Assembly (NCBI GenBank): GCA_010909165.1
Contig: MU008168.1
Location: 1 to 64,000 of the forward strand
Source of the DNA: Anthoceros angustus
Taxonomy: Eukaryota; Streptophyta; Anthocerotopsida; Anthocerotales; Anthocerotaceae
Reading direction: 5' to 3'
Length of the DNA: 64,000 nucleotides
A model generated the notes under the pieces. The model saw nothing but the letters and a program-made list of their open reading frames with translations. It did no database searches and was not told where the DNA came from. The position numbers were made by a program, and so were the translations under genes. This document shows positions 24,505 to 37,200 of the stretch, in pieces. The number at the start of each line of letters is the position of its first letter. Within the stretch, counting starts at the first letter, position 1.

Positions 24505-27500
24505 TTAATCTAGCTGACCGCCTGGTTCCTGTGAAACATCAAAATGCGCAGGCCTCGTGTATGAAAGACATCCGTCGTTCCTAATTGCGATGGACTTTCC
24601 AGATCTCAACTGTTTAATTCGAAACGTACCAGGAGTAATGGGTCCTGCCACAACTTTAGTACGACCAACCTCGCCAGTAGCAGCTTCCCTCAACCTCGCT
24701 GACCTTCTAACTGACCCTGCAGACGGGACCTCTGGTATAAGGTCCTCTAGCAATACCCGGCGGAAATTTTGATGTTCAGCAGTAAGGTTCCTGACTTCAA
24801 GACAAGTTACCTGGAGTTTCCGAAGACATTATGCCAATGCTCCCGCTCACACCAGTTGCATCATCCAGTAGAGTAGGACCTTTCTTATCCTGCATGATAG
24901 GAACACAGGGATTACATGGCATGTTGCATACAAGAAATACAGGACCACGCTGTAACAACATGAAACGACATGTTGAGTGATTAGGAAACCTGAATACCTT
25001 GCTAGACGATCTGCGGAGTCTCCTGCCATTATTATTGCTGCCTTCAGTCTGTCCTGGTCCACTTTGTGAGCCAGTATCTTGTTCAGCACCCTCATCATTG
25101 GTTTGAGTGTCAGCCACCTCTGGAGCTACAGGCTGCAATGTCTCCAGCAAGTGTTGGCCAGGTGGTTTCAATTCATGTGAAGACATAATCCTCTCTGTCC
25201 CAAAGCTTGAAACCATGGGATCCATCTGTATGCTGCAGCCAATCTCAGTAGATGTCTGGTTTGCTGGATGAACAAAGCTTGTCACCTGAGTGGGTGGTAC
25301 AGTCATTTCGGAGTCTGTAGCTGATACCCTTCCCTGCGTTAAGCTGTTGATTAGCGTGGACTTCACGGCCTCAAACGCGTCGTGGCTCTCAGATTCTCCT
25401 GAAGTTTGTATGTCAGCCTCCTGTGAGGTTGAATCGGTCTCCGGTGCCCGAGCTACCTTGTACGGTGTACCCTTGTTTTTCCTATTTCTACCCGTGTTCT
25501 TGGTCTGAAGCAAACTGGGTGTACTTTTGGCAGCACTTCGTCCTGATACAGGGATACGGAGCTGGCCGGCCCGTGGAGAAGGAGTTCGCAAAATTACGGG
25601 AACGTCGTTGAAGTGAACTCCTTTCCTAATCTTATTATCCTTGGCTGCTGTTGCTTTCCCACCATGCGAGTGCAAAGGTGAATCAGTTGTATTTGGCAAA
25701 TCCAGACCGCTCTCAGCGTATCGTCTTCCCCTCAGATGGGCCCCTTTCTTCTGCTCAGGGATAGCCTGTGATGGGTCAGCTGTTGATTTTCTCTCCTGTA
25801 ATCCTCTAACCTCTGGCCAAATGGTAGACTCCCTAAGACCCTGTTGCGAATTAGATGGAACAAGTTCTCTTTGAACATTAACCAATGATGGTTTCTCGGA
25901 GTAGTCGTCCTCAACTTCTGCCTCTGGATTATCGCGAACCGTCACAAATGCTTGCCTGTACAGCACATGATCTTGATAACACGCTTTAGCTTCATCCACG
26001 GATACCTCTTGTGTATTCATGGAGCAACTTATTTCTGCTTTCAGTTCGGCATCATCTCCTCCAGAGGCAGTTGATAGCAGGGAGCTCACAGATTGCAATC
26101 CTACAGCTAGAGGCTGTTTCCCATGTCCCATATCAGAAGCCAACAGGGCACTTTCCCGTGCAACGTCAGTATACTTACAGTCATCCAAGTAAGGTCCTGT
26201 TGCATCTTCTTTTGTTTTATGCGTAGTGTCCCCTTCTGTACTGTCATCATGTACGACGCCCTTTTGAAGCTGACCTACAGATGAGTCTGTCTGATTGAGA
26301 CATCTGCCTTCCGTTGAGGTCTGTGAACAACTGGGGATCGTCCTAGCTGTGCTGCCATGGGTGTCAGCCTCTTCAGATATCTCAAGCGACATTTCGTTTT
26401 CCTTCTTTTCGTGGTCAGCACATATTTCTGAGGAGGCCAGAGGTAAACAAGTATCTTCTATGTGTATCTCACCATCCTCAGCTTCAACCATGCTATCCGC
26501 TCGGAACTCCTGGGTGCTCGCCACGGGATCAGCATTTTCAGACTCTGCAAGATGAGGGCTTGCTGAGAGCTCAGGTGTAGCAGATGCCTCAGTATGCCCA
26601 CCTACTGAGATCGTTGAGCTATTTGAAATAGCGCCTCCCAAGCTTTCATACAGAGAAATTGTCTCCTTATGGTTGTCAGAAGTCTGGGGGTGTTTCTCCA
26701 CATATGATCGCAGGGCTCCACAGAGTTCTGAAGATGGCTGCATCAGACATCAACCTCGTCAGACCTATTGAGCTGCCATTGTAGCCAACTCGCCATGACA
26801 AGGCATGGGATTGCACCTGCTCTTAAGACATAATGGACCACCAGATATCAGCATGTTTGAACAACGACAGCTATAGCTTTCCAAACGGAAAACATTACCT
26901 TTGCAGCAGAATCAACTGCAAGACGAAAGAAGACCATGGCAGTCTCGTGCTTGCTTTCCATTTCTGCGATCTTGATTTGTGTGAGCCAATACGATGCTGT
27001 TTCCAGAATGGAGAGTCCAGCAGCATACCCATTGTCTTGTGCATTTTCAACAACTTTCTGGGGAACCTTTTTCAAGTTCTTGCACTGAGTAGAGGATATC
27101 TTGGAAGCAGCCGCATGGCCAACTTGACCTCTTACTGCCATCTTGCGGCCCTTCTCAAGTGTGGCTGGCGTTGACACCCGTTCTGAGTTCCGTACTGAGG
27201 TGCCATGAATATCTGGCTTTGAAGGAGTTCTGAAATTCCTGGATATGGAATTCCCACGACTTGCCGGTTCTCGAGCAACCTGCTGGGGTTTAAGACCTTT
27301 GTTGTCAATATTTACGCTTGGAGCCTGTACAGCAGTATCAGGATTCGCACACGTTGCAACGTCCTGTTTCTGTCTCGACACCTTCGGGTGTGACTCCACA
27401 TTGCCAAACTTGGAGGAGACCATACGAGAGCCGCTAGCTCTATCACAGACAACAGTGGAGACCACAATTATGCCACACGCACGTCAGCTTTGGCTTGAAA

Positions 27501-27575
27501 CTGAAAACTTGATGCTCCCACCGTCAAGCGAACCATCAAAGTTCTCAACACCAAGCACCAGGTGAGCTAGACACC
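24505..27575 (-). CDS. Unrecognised plant protein, multi-exon, largely disordered; 5' end uncertain
   Basis: I do not recognise the family by name. Five exons fit in phase, in transcription order: one ending at 27575, then 27439-26899, 26737-24998, 24889-24811 and 24716-24505; introns have GT-AG ends. The exon ending at 27575 is open back to about 27830 and includes GGMTPLKEWNGARPVTPAVP. A folded-looking segment of about 50 residues spans the second intron (ILETASYWLTQIKIAE, KHETAMVFFRLA, then LCGALRSYVEKH), probably helical. The 580-codon exon is Ser/Thr/Glu-rich and low in hydrophobics, consistent with disorder, and has basic patches such as RNRKNKGTPYKVAR. Near the C-terminus RRLRRSSSK and SVRRSARLREAA are Arg-rich motifs. 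Earlier exons may exist up to an ATG at 28143, where MASRT could splice to VGFLMAFEESRDLL; this is a guess. The gene is divergent from the SANT-like gene. Confidence 0.7.
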
Positions 27576-28489
27576 TTTTCGGGACAGCCGGTGTGACAGG
27601 CCTTGCACCGTTCCATTCTTTCAAAGGCGTCATTCCTCCGCGGTGCTTTGCTCCAGCTGGCGTATGCCTCTCAGAGACCTGGCCCACTAGCGAGGTCGAG
27701 GACACAATCCAAGGCAAACCATCAACATCACAAGCGATCCAAGGCCTCCTTCCAGAAGAAGCTTGGCAGCTTGACCAGAAGCAACCGAAGCCAGTATCTA
27801 AGTGCGGTCAACCAGCATTCATCCATGTGTGCCGCCAAACAACTTTGCAAAGCGGAAATGCAGATTCCGTGAGCAACCAGGATGAAGGGGCAAGCATCGA
27901 GACTGAGCTCTCCAGCAACCATTCCAATGCAAAGAGCATGCAGAGATTCCAGAAATGTCACCAGTTTCCCAGCCCCTAGCTGACAGATTGCCCCTCAGTC
28001 CACAAGCAAGCAGATGCTTCTTCTGTGCTACCTCGGCTGGTTGCGGGTGCCAGGAGGTCGCGAGATTCTTCGAAAGCCATCAGAAACCCCACTACAGATT
28101 GGAAAAGAAGAGAGCATAGAATCACACCTGTGCGGGACGCCATGCTTGGCATGCTCAGCTGCAACGAATGTTGGAGCAGGAGGCAGCCGCATCCACCGAT
28201 TGGGAAGCTCAAGATGCAGCAGCAGCAGGCGTCACATTGGCGGTGCACGCAATCCTCTTCTCCTGGGGAGACAAACAACGGGAGAGGAAGGTAGCGCGAG
28301 ATCAGCCAGTGAGATCGTGCATTCCGCTCCTGGCGCCAAGAAATTTTGAAAACAAAGGCCAGTTTCGCCCTTATCGCCAGGTTTTACCCATTTCAGTCAT
28401 GTCCTTTCACGTTTCAAAGTTTTCGACCCGACCCGCCTGTTATATCGTTTTCCCGCGTCCCGGCCTCGATGGTTTGTGGTTTGCGGAAG
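27576..28489. other. Divergent 5' regions; possible extra exons
   Basis: Both strands carry short open stretches, none convincing. On the minus strand a possible first exon starts with ATG at 28143 and a second exon is bounded by tttccaatctgtag and CGAG|GTAGCA (about 28090-28025). The region probably holds a shared promoter for the two divergent genes. Confidence 0.35.
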
Positions 28490-29791
28490 ATGGAGGCCCC
28501 GGAGCCGGGCTTCAACGCCTTCGAAGACATTTGCTTCACGCCGGAGGGTGTAACTGACGCGTACATATCTGGCTCTCGTGCAGGGATCGCGCCATTCCGC
28601 CCGAGCTCAATTTGTTACTGGCGTATGATTCCGGTCGTTCAAGATCCGAGCTCGCTCCTTGCGTCAGGAGGTGTCGGTGAGGAGAATCCTACAGTCCAAG
28701 ATCCGGACTTCTATCAACCACCAAGTTCTGTGATAGCTATTCCGACATCCTATGCAACTTCTTGTGTCCCGGGCATCGACAGTCGGGTGGTGCAGGAGCC
28801 AGGGCCCACGTGTGCACAATTTGCACATGATCTTGACACATCTGGTCACGAGCTTCACCAGCGAATTGTTGCATACAGTTTCCAGTATTGGAGACTGAGA
28901 AGGATCTCACAGAACGTACTCATCGGAACATCTGACCAGAGCACTGTAGAGAACACACCGCGTTCTGAAGGAAATGTTGCCTGTACCTTAGAACTCAGTC
29001 CCAAGCGGGTGCCCGAGATCATTCCGATGTCTGGCGGCAGTGGTGGAGATGATGTTGCCTGTGAACTGGATATTTGTGAAACCCGTCCAATTGCCTCTGA
29101 GAATCTGGTTGTAAGTCCTTCCCATGCCATTCCCGAGCAGTCTGTTATCCGATTTGGAGCTGCAAGTAAACGTTGCTCAAATTCTGCCAGACTTGAGAGT
29201 GTCACGGTCACTGCTACGAAGTCACCAAAGTCGGAGCAGGACACCGGCTCAACGGCAACTTCAGAGGGACCATTCAGACCCCAAATTCCTTCAAGGAACC
29301 GACGAGCTACCGTAATAGAGTCTGATTCTGACACCAGTGGTGATGTGAGCTCGTCCAAGGACTTGCAGGCTTCTGCCAATCTTGATGACTTGCAGGCCCC
29401 TATCTCTTCGATCGACTTGCAACCCTCGGAAGACTTGCCGGCCACGATTGATCTTAAAACGTATATGCGCAAGCCGAGACAAGATTTCTCTGCCGCAGAA
29501 ACGCTCTGCCTGGCTGAAGCTGTCAAGAAAGTGATCAACGCCTGGCCAAGAAGAGAGAAACCTACAATTGCTTTCTGGAAAGCAGTCTTTGAGGCGACCC
29601 GTTTCCCTGAAGCTAAAGGGCCTGCAAAACTTCGAACGAAGTGGTGGTATGAGCTACAGAAGAATAACAAGCGGCGGCATGGCAGCTCTGCCTGTTACTC
29701 TGTCGCAGGTGACAGGAGTTTAAGCAAGGGCTGGCGTGGCAAGTATCGAGCACTAATACATGACCTTCAGACACACACTCACAAGCGATGA
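28490..29791 (+). CDS. Myb/SANT-like domain protein
   Basis: A single open exon encodes 433 residues from the ATG at 28490 (MEAPEPGFNAFEDICFTPEG); an in-frame ATG at 28346 would add 48 residues, but they look like untranslated sequence. Residues ~335-405 resemble a Myb/SANT-like helix bundle: RQDFSAAETLCLAEAVKKV, then KPTIAFWKAVFEATRF and AKLRTKWWYELQKNNKRRH, with the spaced tryptophans and basic last helix expected for DNA binding. The middle is Ser/Thr-rich and looks disordered; just before the domain the short motif DLQ recurs (SSKDLQ, LDDLQ, SIDLQ, with SEDLP and TIDLK). By analogy this is a nuclear, DNA-binding or chromatin-linked protein. The exact family is not identified. Confidence 0.7.
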   Translation: MEAPEPGFNAFEDICFTPEGVTDAYISGSRAGIAPFRPSSICYWRMIPVVQDPSSLLASGGVGEENPTVQDPDFYQPPSSVIAIPTSYATSCVPGIDSRVVQEPGPTCAQFAHDLDTSGHELHQRIVAYSFQYWRLRRISQNVLIGTSDQSTVENTPRSEGNVACTLELSPKRVPEIIPMSGGSGGDDVACELDICETRPIASENLVVSPSHAIPEQSVIRFGAASKRCSNSARLESVTVTATKSPKSEQDTGSTATSEGPFRPQIPSRNRRATVIESDSDTSGDVSSSKDLQASANLDDLQAPISSIDLQPSEDLPATIDLKTYMRKPRQDFSAAETLCLAEAVKKVINAWPRREKPTIAFWKAVFEATRFPEAKGPAKLRTKWWYELQKNNKRRHGSSACYSVAGDRSLSKGWRGKYRALIHDLQTHTHKR

Positions 29792-30752
29792 TGCTGCAAT
29801 TCCTGCCACGATGTGGAAGACGTTCATCGTCAAATGGGGCGTACTGCCCGGTATCAGTCACCTACTGTCCTTTTCACGAGCATGTGATTATATGAGATGT
29901 GTCAAAAAAGGAAGTCGCGGAAGTATGCACCCACATTGTCGAGCGTCAGCCATTCGTAGAATTCGAGGCTCACAAACAGTGCTAGTGGGATTTCTCCAGA
30001 CGAATGCATTCGCAGCGAAATCTGCGTTGGCGTTCACTTACTTGCAACCTGCATGCATGCTGAATGTCTGCCCGAGGCCTTGCTTGTGCAACCTCAAATC
30101 TTGCTCATAATTTGCTTTAGAAGAACATCTGACTGCTTCAACTTCCTAGGTTACGTCCAGAGGCTAGGTCTTCAAATCTGTGCCGCGACTGCTTCCCTTT
30201 TCGAAGTTAGTCCAGGGGCTAGGTCGTCTTAGGAATCTGTGCAGCAACCGCTTGTTTTAGCCATGTGGTTAATTGAAACATGAACGACAAAAACGATTTG
30301 GTCTGTATCCATGGCTCTTTGATTCGATCCTCAAATTACAGCAGCAAGATTCACTAATCAAAGAACCTACTCAAAACTCGATCTCCCTGCCTCTTTCAGG
30401 AGGCTCTATTTTGCAAAGACCGTCAGAGTCCGTGGTTTGCACAGCTGCTAAACTAGTGTAATATCCTCATTCCTGCAACGGGACACGAGCAAGACATGTT
30501 CCAAGAAGAAAGAAGTGTCGTCGAATTCGGATGATCTAACGTACAATGCTAATCCCCGCAAATTTTCGTGCAGGTAAGGCTCAGTCCAACATTAATGTAA
30601 TCTATGCCACTCCCTGACAACCTAGTCCTAGCAATAATATATACACAGAGCCAACCAATTAAGTGGCGCATCATAACCTCAAATTTGCTTCGCTACTGAA
30701 ACTGTGAATCCAACGCGTATGTATGTACAGTCACGATGCCGGAGAAAACGGT
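29792..30752. other. 3' regions with a short tandem duplication
   Basis: No gene is supported between the ends of the SANT-like and DnaJ-like genes. A diverged duplication of roughly 60-70 bp (anchors gaggctaggtcttcaaatctgtg and ggggctaggtcgtcttaggaat) lies at about 30158-30255. Confidence 0.5.
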
Positions 30753-31449
30753 CTACCGAAACTGGAGGTCGGGGACACCTCCCTCAAATCCCATCCACTC
30801 TTCCCACTCGCTCCAGGACTCGTCCCCCACTCCCATCATCCCCTCCCAGCAGAAATCTGCTAAGTCCTCGGTACCATCCTCCTGGTCCAATTGCCTCACA
30901 ATTCCCTGCGGCAACGGACAGAAATGCCTTAGCCATCCAACCGACCGTCCCGACCACAGCGCTACCTGCCCGGAATTGACTGACATGCGTTGATTGCAAA
31001 CCTCATAAGCCGTTCGCACTTGCTTGAACTTCATCTCGCAGTGATCTCCTTTGCAGACATCGGGATGGAACTGCAGACGCCGATTGATTTGTCAGAGTGC
31101 GGACAAAGCAGAGGCAGGGCGCAACCAAACCACGGCCTCCACGCCTCAAACAAAGCGAATTTCAAAGCGGTGCAGGCCCGGCGGCCACCTGCAGAGCGAG
31201 CCTCCGGTAAGCAATCTTGACGTCGTTCTTGGACGCCTGGTGCGAAACTCCGAGCACCTCATAGTCGTCCATGGAGGAGGAATTGGCGGTAGGGCTGCCA
31301 GCCTGAGCCCGGACGGACATCCTCCGCCCCCTGCACTTGATGCCATCGGCGTTGGAAGCTCCGGATCCCTGCGGGCTACCGGTAGCGCTGCCGCCGTTCG
31401 CCGAAACCGACTGCATCCACGGAGAGCCTGCAGCTGCTGCTTGCGCCAT
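30753..31449 (-). CDS. Plastid-type small DnaJ protein, J8-like, two exons
   Basis: J-domain proteins stimulate Hsp70 ATPase; this one resembles the plant J8 type, known from the chloroplast. Exons (minus strand) are 31449-31189 and 31070-30753, with a 118-nt GT-AG intron that falls between codons inside the J domain, giving 192 residues. The N-terminal ~50 residues are Ser/Ala/Gly-rich with RGRRMSVRAQA, consistent with a plastid transit peptide. The J domain follows: DDYEVLGVSHQASKNDVKIA, YRRLALQ, then the invariant HPD in FHPDVCKGDHCEMKFKQV. The C-terminus ends near WSEWEEWMGFEGG, a signature shared with J8. An in-frame ATG at 31506 is an alternative start adding 19 residues. Confidence 0.9.
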
Positions 31450-31629
31450 TGGTTCCGACCTCCACTCGACTTGGAACCTGGCAGCAACCAACAACTGGCA
31501 CCACATTCGCCTGCGCTACATATCTATCTATACATTTATATTTCCCCTTCCGGTAAAAGCACCTCCTCGCCACACGGCACAGCGACGAAGGCGAGAAGCA
31601 GCAGCAGCGGGGGCGTGATGTGCAGACGC

Positions 31630-31645
31630 AGCATATATTTAGTGT
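31630..31645 (-). promoter_or_regulatory. TATA-like element of the DnaJ-like gene
   Basis: On the minus strand CTAAATATATGC lies about 185 bp upstream of the start codon at 31449, a plausible core promoter. Assignment is by position only. Confidence 0.35.
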
Positions 31646-31699
31646 GACGGAGGGAAAGGGATAGGGGACAAGCCACGTCAGGGCGGGCCCCACCGGAGA

Positions 31700-34240
31700 T
31701 TTTCGGCCTTATTTCTGCTGACGCTGCGGTGCCTATGTAAAATGTAAGTCGAGGCGCGGCGTAACACGCGATATCTGCCCCAGGACGGCCTTCATCATAC
31801 CAGCATCACGTGTCATCACTGGCCTTCGCACGGTATCCGCCCCGCCCCTCTCAAATGGCGGGTGGGACCCAGCTTTGACGTGCCATCATGGCACATACAC
31901 CACATGGAGTTTCCCTCTATCCCTTCTCTCTACAAACCCTCGCCACGCTTCCGTGCCTTGCCCACTGCGTCTACGTCGTCGCAGTTGGTGCCATCGTTTG
32001 CTCCCTCATGGTGATGGCGTGTATTTTTATTTCAATATAATATACATTATAGAATTTATTTTGATTTTTATATTTCATATTTCATATTATATACTAGATT
32101 ATATTTAAGTTCAATAATATATTATTGACCTATAACCATATGTTGATATGTTTGGCAGTGTGTCTTGTGCATAATTGGATTAAGAAACATTGTAAGAGTT
32201 GTAAATCTTTAAGAGAGATACCCACTAACAATGAAAAAGTATGGGACATGTGTGATGTGTGTTCCTCCAAGAAAGCTTATGTATCACAACACCATATACA
32301 TGGAAGTGTAGTTGCGCTATAAGATTTACTCCTTTGCCTCCTGCAGGATTTGCGGCTTCGCCTACATCTTGTAATGCACATGAGAAGGATTTGGGTGAAA
32401 GGGAGGAGGATGTTGAAGATGAGGAATAGACGATACTGGGAAGTGTGTAATTCGGGTAATTTTCATTCCATGTTACAAAGTCTAAGGTCTTATTGGAAGA
32501 GAACATAGATAAAAGACTGCAATTTCTAAAGCATTGACTTGCAAACAAGGATGAATAAACCAAGTGTGAAAGACTACTCCAAACCCTTCGCTATGCGTTC
32601 GAGAGCAGACTGCAATAACCAATTCCTAATAGCAAATAGGTGGTGTAGCTGAGTCAAAAGACTGTTGCAACTCCTTAGTCAAAGTATCCTTTCCATCCAT
32701 TCGAGCCAATAATTTTTCATATTTATCCTCCAAAACCAAAAAAGAAATAGAAATAGAAATATACTTGTCATTAAGCTTGTCAAAACCTTGGTGCAATTTT
32801 TGAATAACAATACCTTTATCAACCAGGTTTTTCATATTTTTTTTGTCTCCAAAGCATTCACTTAGTGATCCAACGTAATCACCTTAATATCCACATACTA
32901 CACCGTATTAGAATTCATAGAACAGAAACCTGGAGACTTTATTGAAGAAAACAAAATGGGAAAATCCCATCTACCCTGAAACAAAGAAAAACAACCCTTA
33001 GGAAGGCACCAGGGCTAGGAGGACTCCATATAAGTACGTTGACAACCCAAAAGAGCAGAGGGTTGCGATGCCATAATAACCCACAGGAAAAAATAGAAAA
33101 AGTTATGATGGGCTTATGGACTAATGAGAACATTTTATTACTTTGTATTTTCAGTATATAGAGCCATGATGGGCTGTGGAGCAATTAGCACTTCAAAGAA
33201 AACATATACTACATATGCTTATTACTCAATAGATCATTCTAAATCAATATACTGCAACTCCAAAGTGCGATGAATAGCTGACATCTCATTTAGGACGACC
33301 CCTACAAACTGGTAGCTGACATCTCATTTAGGACGACCTCTACAAACTGGTAGCTGACATCTCATTTAGGACGACCTCTACAAACTGGCAGTTCGTTCGA
33401 ACCGACACCCATCCACCCGTCCAATTTCATAGTTCAGTTATATATGAACAGTGTGCCAACTAGACAATTCAGCTCCAATTTGGACAGCTCAATTTCGAGA
33501 TTGAATTGAACTACTAAATGAACTATAAATGAGGAACCATGAGGGGCTAGGGTTCAAGGAGCTCGCAAGCCAACAGGAGCCCACGCATCATGAGATCACC
33601 CACCACCGACGCACCAAGGAGTAATTCATGCGAGATGAAATGGGCTGGTGTTCAAAATATAACGTGTACACCATAAAAATACATATTTGAACTTCACAAT
33701 TCGTCGAACCTTGGGTTTTTGGCCTCTTGGGTTTTTCGCCAAATCTTGGGTTTTTCGCACCGTTGGAGGCCGAATTGATTCAAACCGAACTGAAATCTAA
33801 TCATACCTGCTTATGTTAGCAAAGTGACACCCACAATGCATCCGAATACCGATTCAGCCCTGTGCATCATGATGCGGGTTAGAATTGAATTGAACTACGT
33901 ACCGGTTCATTCAGCTCTATGCTGATGTGGGTTATAATTGAATTGAACTATGTGCCGGTTCGATTCCGTTCTGTGCTAACGTGGGTCAGAACTGAATTGA
34001 ACTGAGCGAACGGCCTTTGCGAACGGCCAGACCCTAGGGTCCTTCATAATAAGTCCCTGGAATCCTTCATAATAATAATCAAAGTCTCAAGGTGAGTCCT
34101 TCGGCGTTGCAATAATTTTTTCGGATTAGATAAAGTAATTAAGGGAAGACGCAATAACAAACTCCACGCGTTGCCCGCACAAGTCCTTGCTTTCGAAACA
34201 GCCCAGATGCGACGCATATCCTCGTTTCCCAACTTCCGAG
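31700..34240. other. Gene-poor AT-rich stretch
   Basis: No gene is supported. Short open frames at 32125-32322 (+) and 32626-32835 (-, Lys- and Asp-rich, coiled-coil-like) have no recognisable domain and may be transposon debris. A diverged tandem repeat of about 57 bp, with core attgaattgaacta, lies at about 33880-34000. Confidence 0.5.
33275..33388. repeat. Three tandem copies of a 38-bp unit
   Basis: The 38-bp unit starting tagctgacatctcatttagg is repeated head to tail at 33275, 33313 and 33351 with a single C/T difference (cccct versus cctct). There are no spacers. Confidence 0.95.
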
Positions 34241-34256
34241 AATGAGATTGTCTGCT

Positions 34257-37200
34257 TCAGCCCTGCCTGACCCTCGTCCCCAACTGAAACCTATGCACCA
34301 CTCCCTCCTTGTCTGTCCACCAGCTCTGACCTGGCTGCTTCCATGCCATGATCCTTATCCTCTTTGCCTGCATCTTCTGAGCCTGCTCCCACATCTGGGC
34401 TCCTGTGTATATGTTCGACATCAAGACATAAGCAGCAGCATCTTTGTCGTCCAGCTTCACCGCTTCTTTGAAAGCGTGCTGCCCCACCTCCACATTGCTC
34501 CACTTTTGACACGCGCCCAACAGAGTGTGCCAAACTGCACCAGTAGGTAGCACAGGCATTGTCCTTACCAAGGCTAGTGCCTCATTCAGTTGCCCTGCTC
34601 GACCCAGGACATCCACCATGCACGTGTAGTGGTCCGCCGTGGGAGTGACGCCATAGTCTCTGCTCATGGCCTCAAAGTACTCCTGCCCCTTTTCCACCAG
34701 ACCCGCATGACAGCACACTGTTAGTACACTGAGCAATGTGATGGCATCTGGCCATACCCCATGCTCTCTCATCCTCTGGACCAGGTCAAAGACCGCTTCA
34801 CTGTCTCCTTGACATGCGTAGCCTGCAATCAGAGCACTCCAGGCCACAACGCTTTTTTCAGGCAACGCATCAAACACCTGTTGTGCATCAACCATGCTTC
34901 CAGACTTTCCATACATGTTGATCAAACTTCCGGCTACGAACACATCAGCTTGAAGCCCTAGTTCTAAAATCTGCGCATGAAGCTGCCTCCCCAGATACAA
35001 TGCAGCCATATATGCACATGCCCGCAGCAGGCACACCAAAGTCACTGTGTTCGGTACTGCGATGCCTTCTTCTTGCATAGCACTGTAGAGACAAAGTGCT
35101 TCCTGGCCCATGCCCTGATGGGAATACCCTGCCAGCATGGAAGTCCACATCACCACATCCTTGCGACCAAGTCCGTCAAACACTGTCTGGGCATCTTCCA
35201 AGCTGCCACACTTTGCATACATGTTTACCAAACTGCTGGCTACAAACACATCAGCTTGAAATCCTCTTTCTGTAATCTGGGCATGAAGCTGCTTCCCCAT
35301 TCCCAGTGCCGAATTGCCCACAATTGCACATGCCTGCAGGAGGCAAATGAATGTTATGGGATCACCTGCTTCTCCCATCGTACTGTAAAGACGCAGGGCC
35401 TCCTGGCCCATACCCAGTTGGGAATATCCTGCTATCAGTGCATTCCATGTCACCACATCCTTTTGACCGAGTCTGCAAAACAGTCTCTGTGCTTCTTCCA
35501 AGCTGCCACACTTTGCATACATGTTAACCAAACTGCTTGCGAGAAACAGATCAGCTTGGTCCCCTTGTTCTACAATATGCATATGAAACTCCTTGCCCAT
35601 CTCCAAAGCGGGAGCGCCAACACTTGCACATGCCTGCAGGAGGCAGACAAAGGTCACGGAATCAGGTACAGAGATCCCTTCGTCTTGCATAGCACTATAT
35701 AGACGAAGGGCTTGGTGCCATGCCCTGCTGGGAATATCCTGCTATCATGGCATTCCACACCACCACATTTTTTCACCCAGTCCATCAAACACTTTCTGTG
35801 CATCTTTCAAGCTGCCACACTTTGCATACATATTTACCAAACTGCTAGCTACAAACACACCAGCTTCAAGTCCTTGTTCTCTAATCTGCATGTGAAGCTG
35901 CTTCCCTTCTCTAAAGCCCGGCTGCCCTCACTTGCACATGCCCGCAGTAGGCAGACAAATGTCACACAATTGGGTAGAGTGATGCCTTCTTCTTGCATAG
36001 CACTGTACAGATGAAGGGCTTCCTGACCCATGCCCTGCTGGGAATATCCTGCTATCATGGCAGTCCACATCACCTCATTTTTTCACGAAATCCATGAAAC
36101 ACTCTCTGAGAGTCTTCCAAGCTGCCACACTTTGCATACATGTTCACAAGACTGCTGGCTACGAATACATCAGCATCGTGTCCTAGTTCTCTAATTTGCA
36201 TATGAAGCTGCTTCTCCAATGCTGGAGTGCCCACACTTGCACATGCCTGCAGGAACACAAATGTCACTGGATTCGGTACCACCAAGCCCTCTTCTTGCAT
36301 AGCACTGTAGAGACAAAGTGCTTCCTGGCCCATGCCCTGATGGGAATACCCTGCCAGCATGGAAGTCCACATCACCACATCCTTGCGACCAAGTCCGTCA
36401 AACACTGTCTGGGCATCTTCCAAGCTGCCACACTTTGCATACATGTTTACCAAACTGCTGGCTACAAACACATCAGCTTGAAATCCTCTTTCTGTAATCT
36501 GGGCATGAAGCTGCTTCCCCATTCCCAGTGCCGAATTGCCCACAATTGCACATGCCTGCAGGAGGCAAATGAATGTTATGGGATCACCTGCTTCTCCCAT
36601 CGTACTGTAAAGACGCAGGGCCTCCTGGCCCATACCCAGTTGGGAATATCCTGCTATCAGTGCATTCCATGTCACCACATCCTTTTGACCGAGTCTGCAA
36701 AACAGTCTCTGTGCTTCTTCCAAGCTGCCACACTTTGCATACATGTTAACCAAACTGCTTGCGAGAAACAGATCAGCTTGGTCCCCTTGTTCTACAATAT
36801 GCATATGAAACTCCTTGCCCATCTCCAAAGCGGGAGCGCCAACACTTGCACATGCCTGCAGGAGGCAGACAAAGGTCACGGAATCAGGTACAGAGATCCC
36901 TTCGTCTTGCATAGCACTATATAGACGAAGGGCTTGGTGCCCCATGCCCTGCTGGGAATATCCTGCTATCATGGCATTCCACACCACCACATTTTTTTCA
37001 CCCAGTCCATCAAACACTTTCTGTGCATCTTTCAAGCTGCCACACTTTGCATACATATTTACCAAACTGCTAGCTACAAACACACCAGCTTCAAGTCCTT
37101 GTTCTCTAATCTGCATGTGAAGCTGCTTCCCCTTCTCTAAAGCCCGGCTGCCCTCACTTGCACATGCCCGCAGTAGGCAGACAAATGTCACACAATTGGG

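Noticed and set aside
28346-28489. Upstream ATG at 28346 for the SANT-like protein
   Set aside because: The added 48 residues are Phe/Pro-rich with no conserved look, while the ATG at 28490 starts a more natural acidic segment. It remains possible.
33275-33388. CRISPR-like array
   Set aside because: The three 38-bp copies are directly adjacent without spacers, and the window is plant nuclear DNA.
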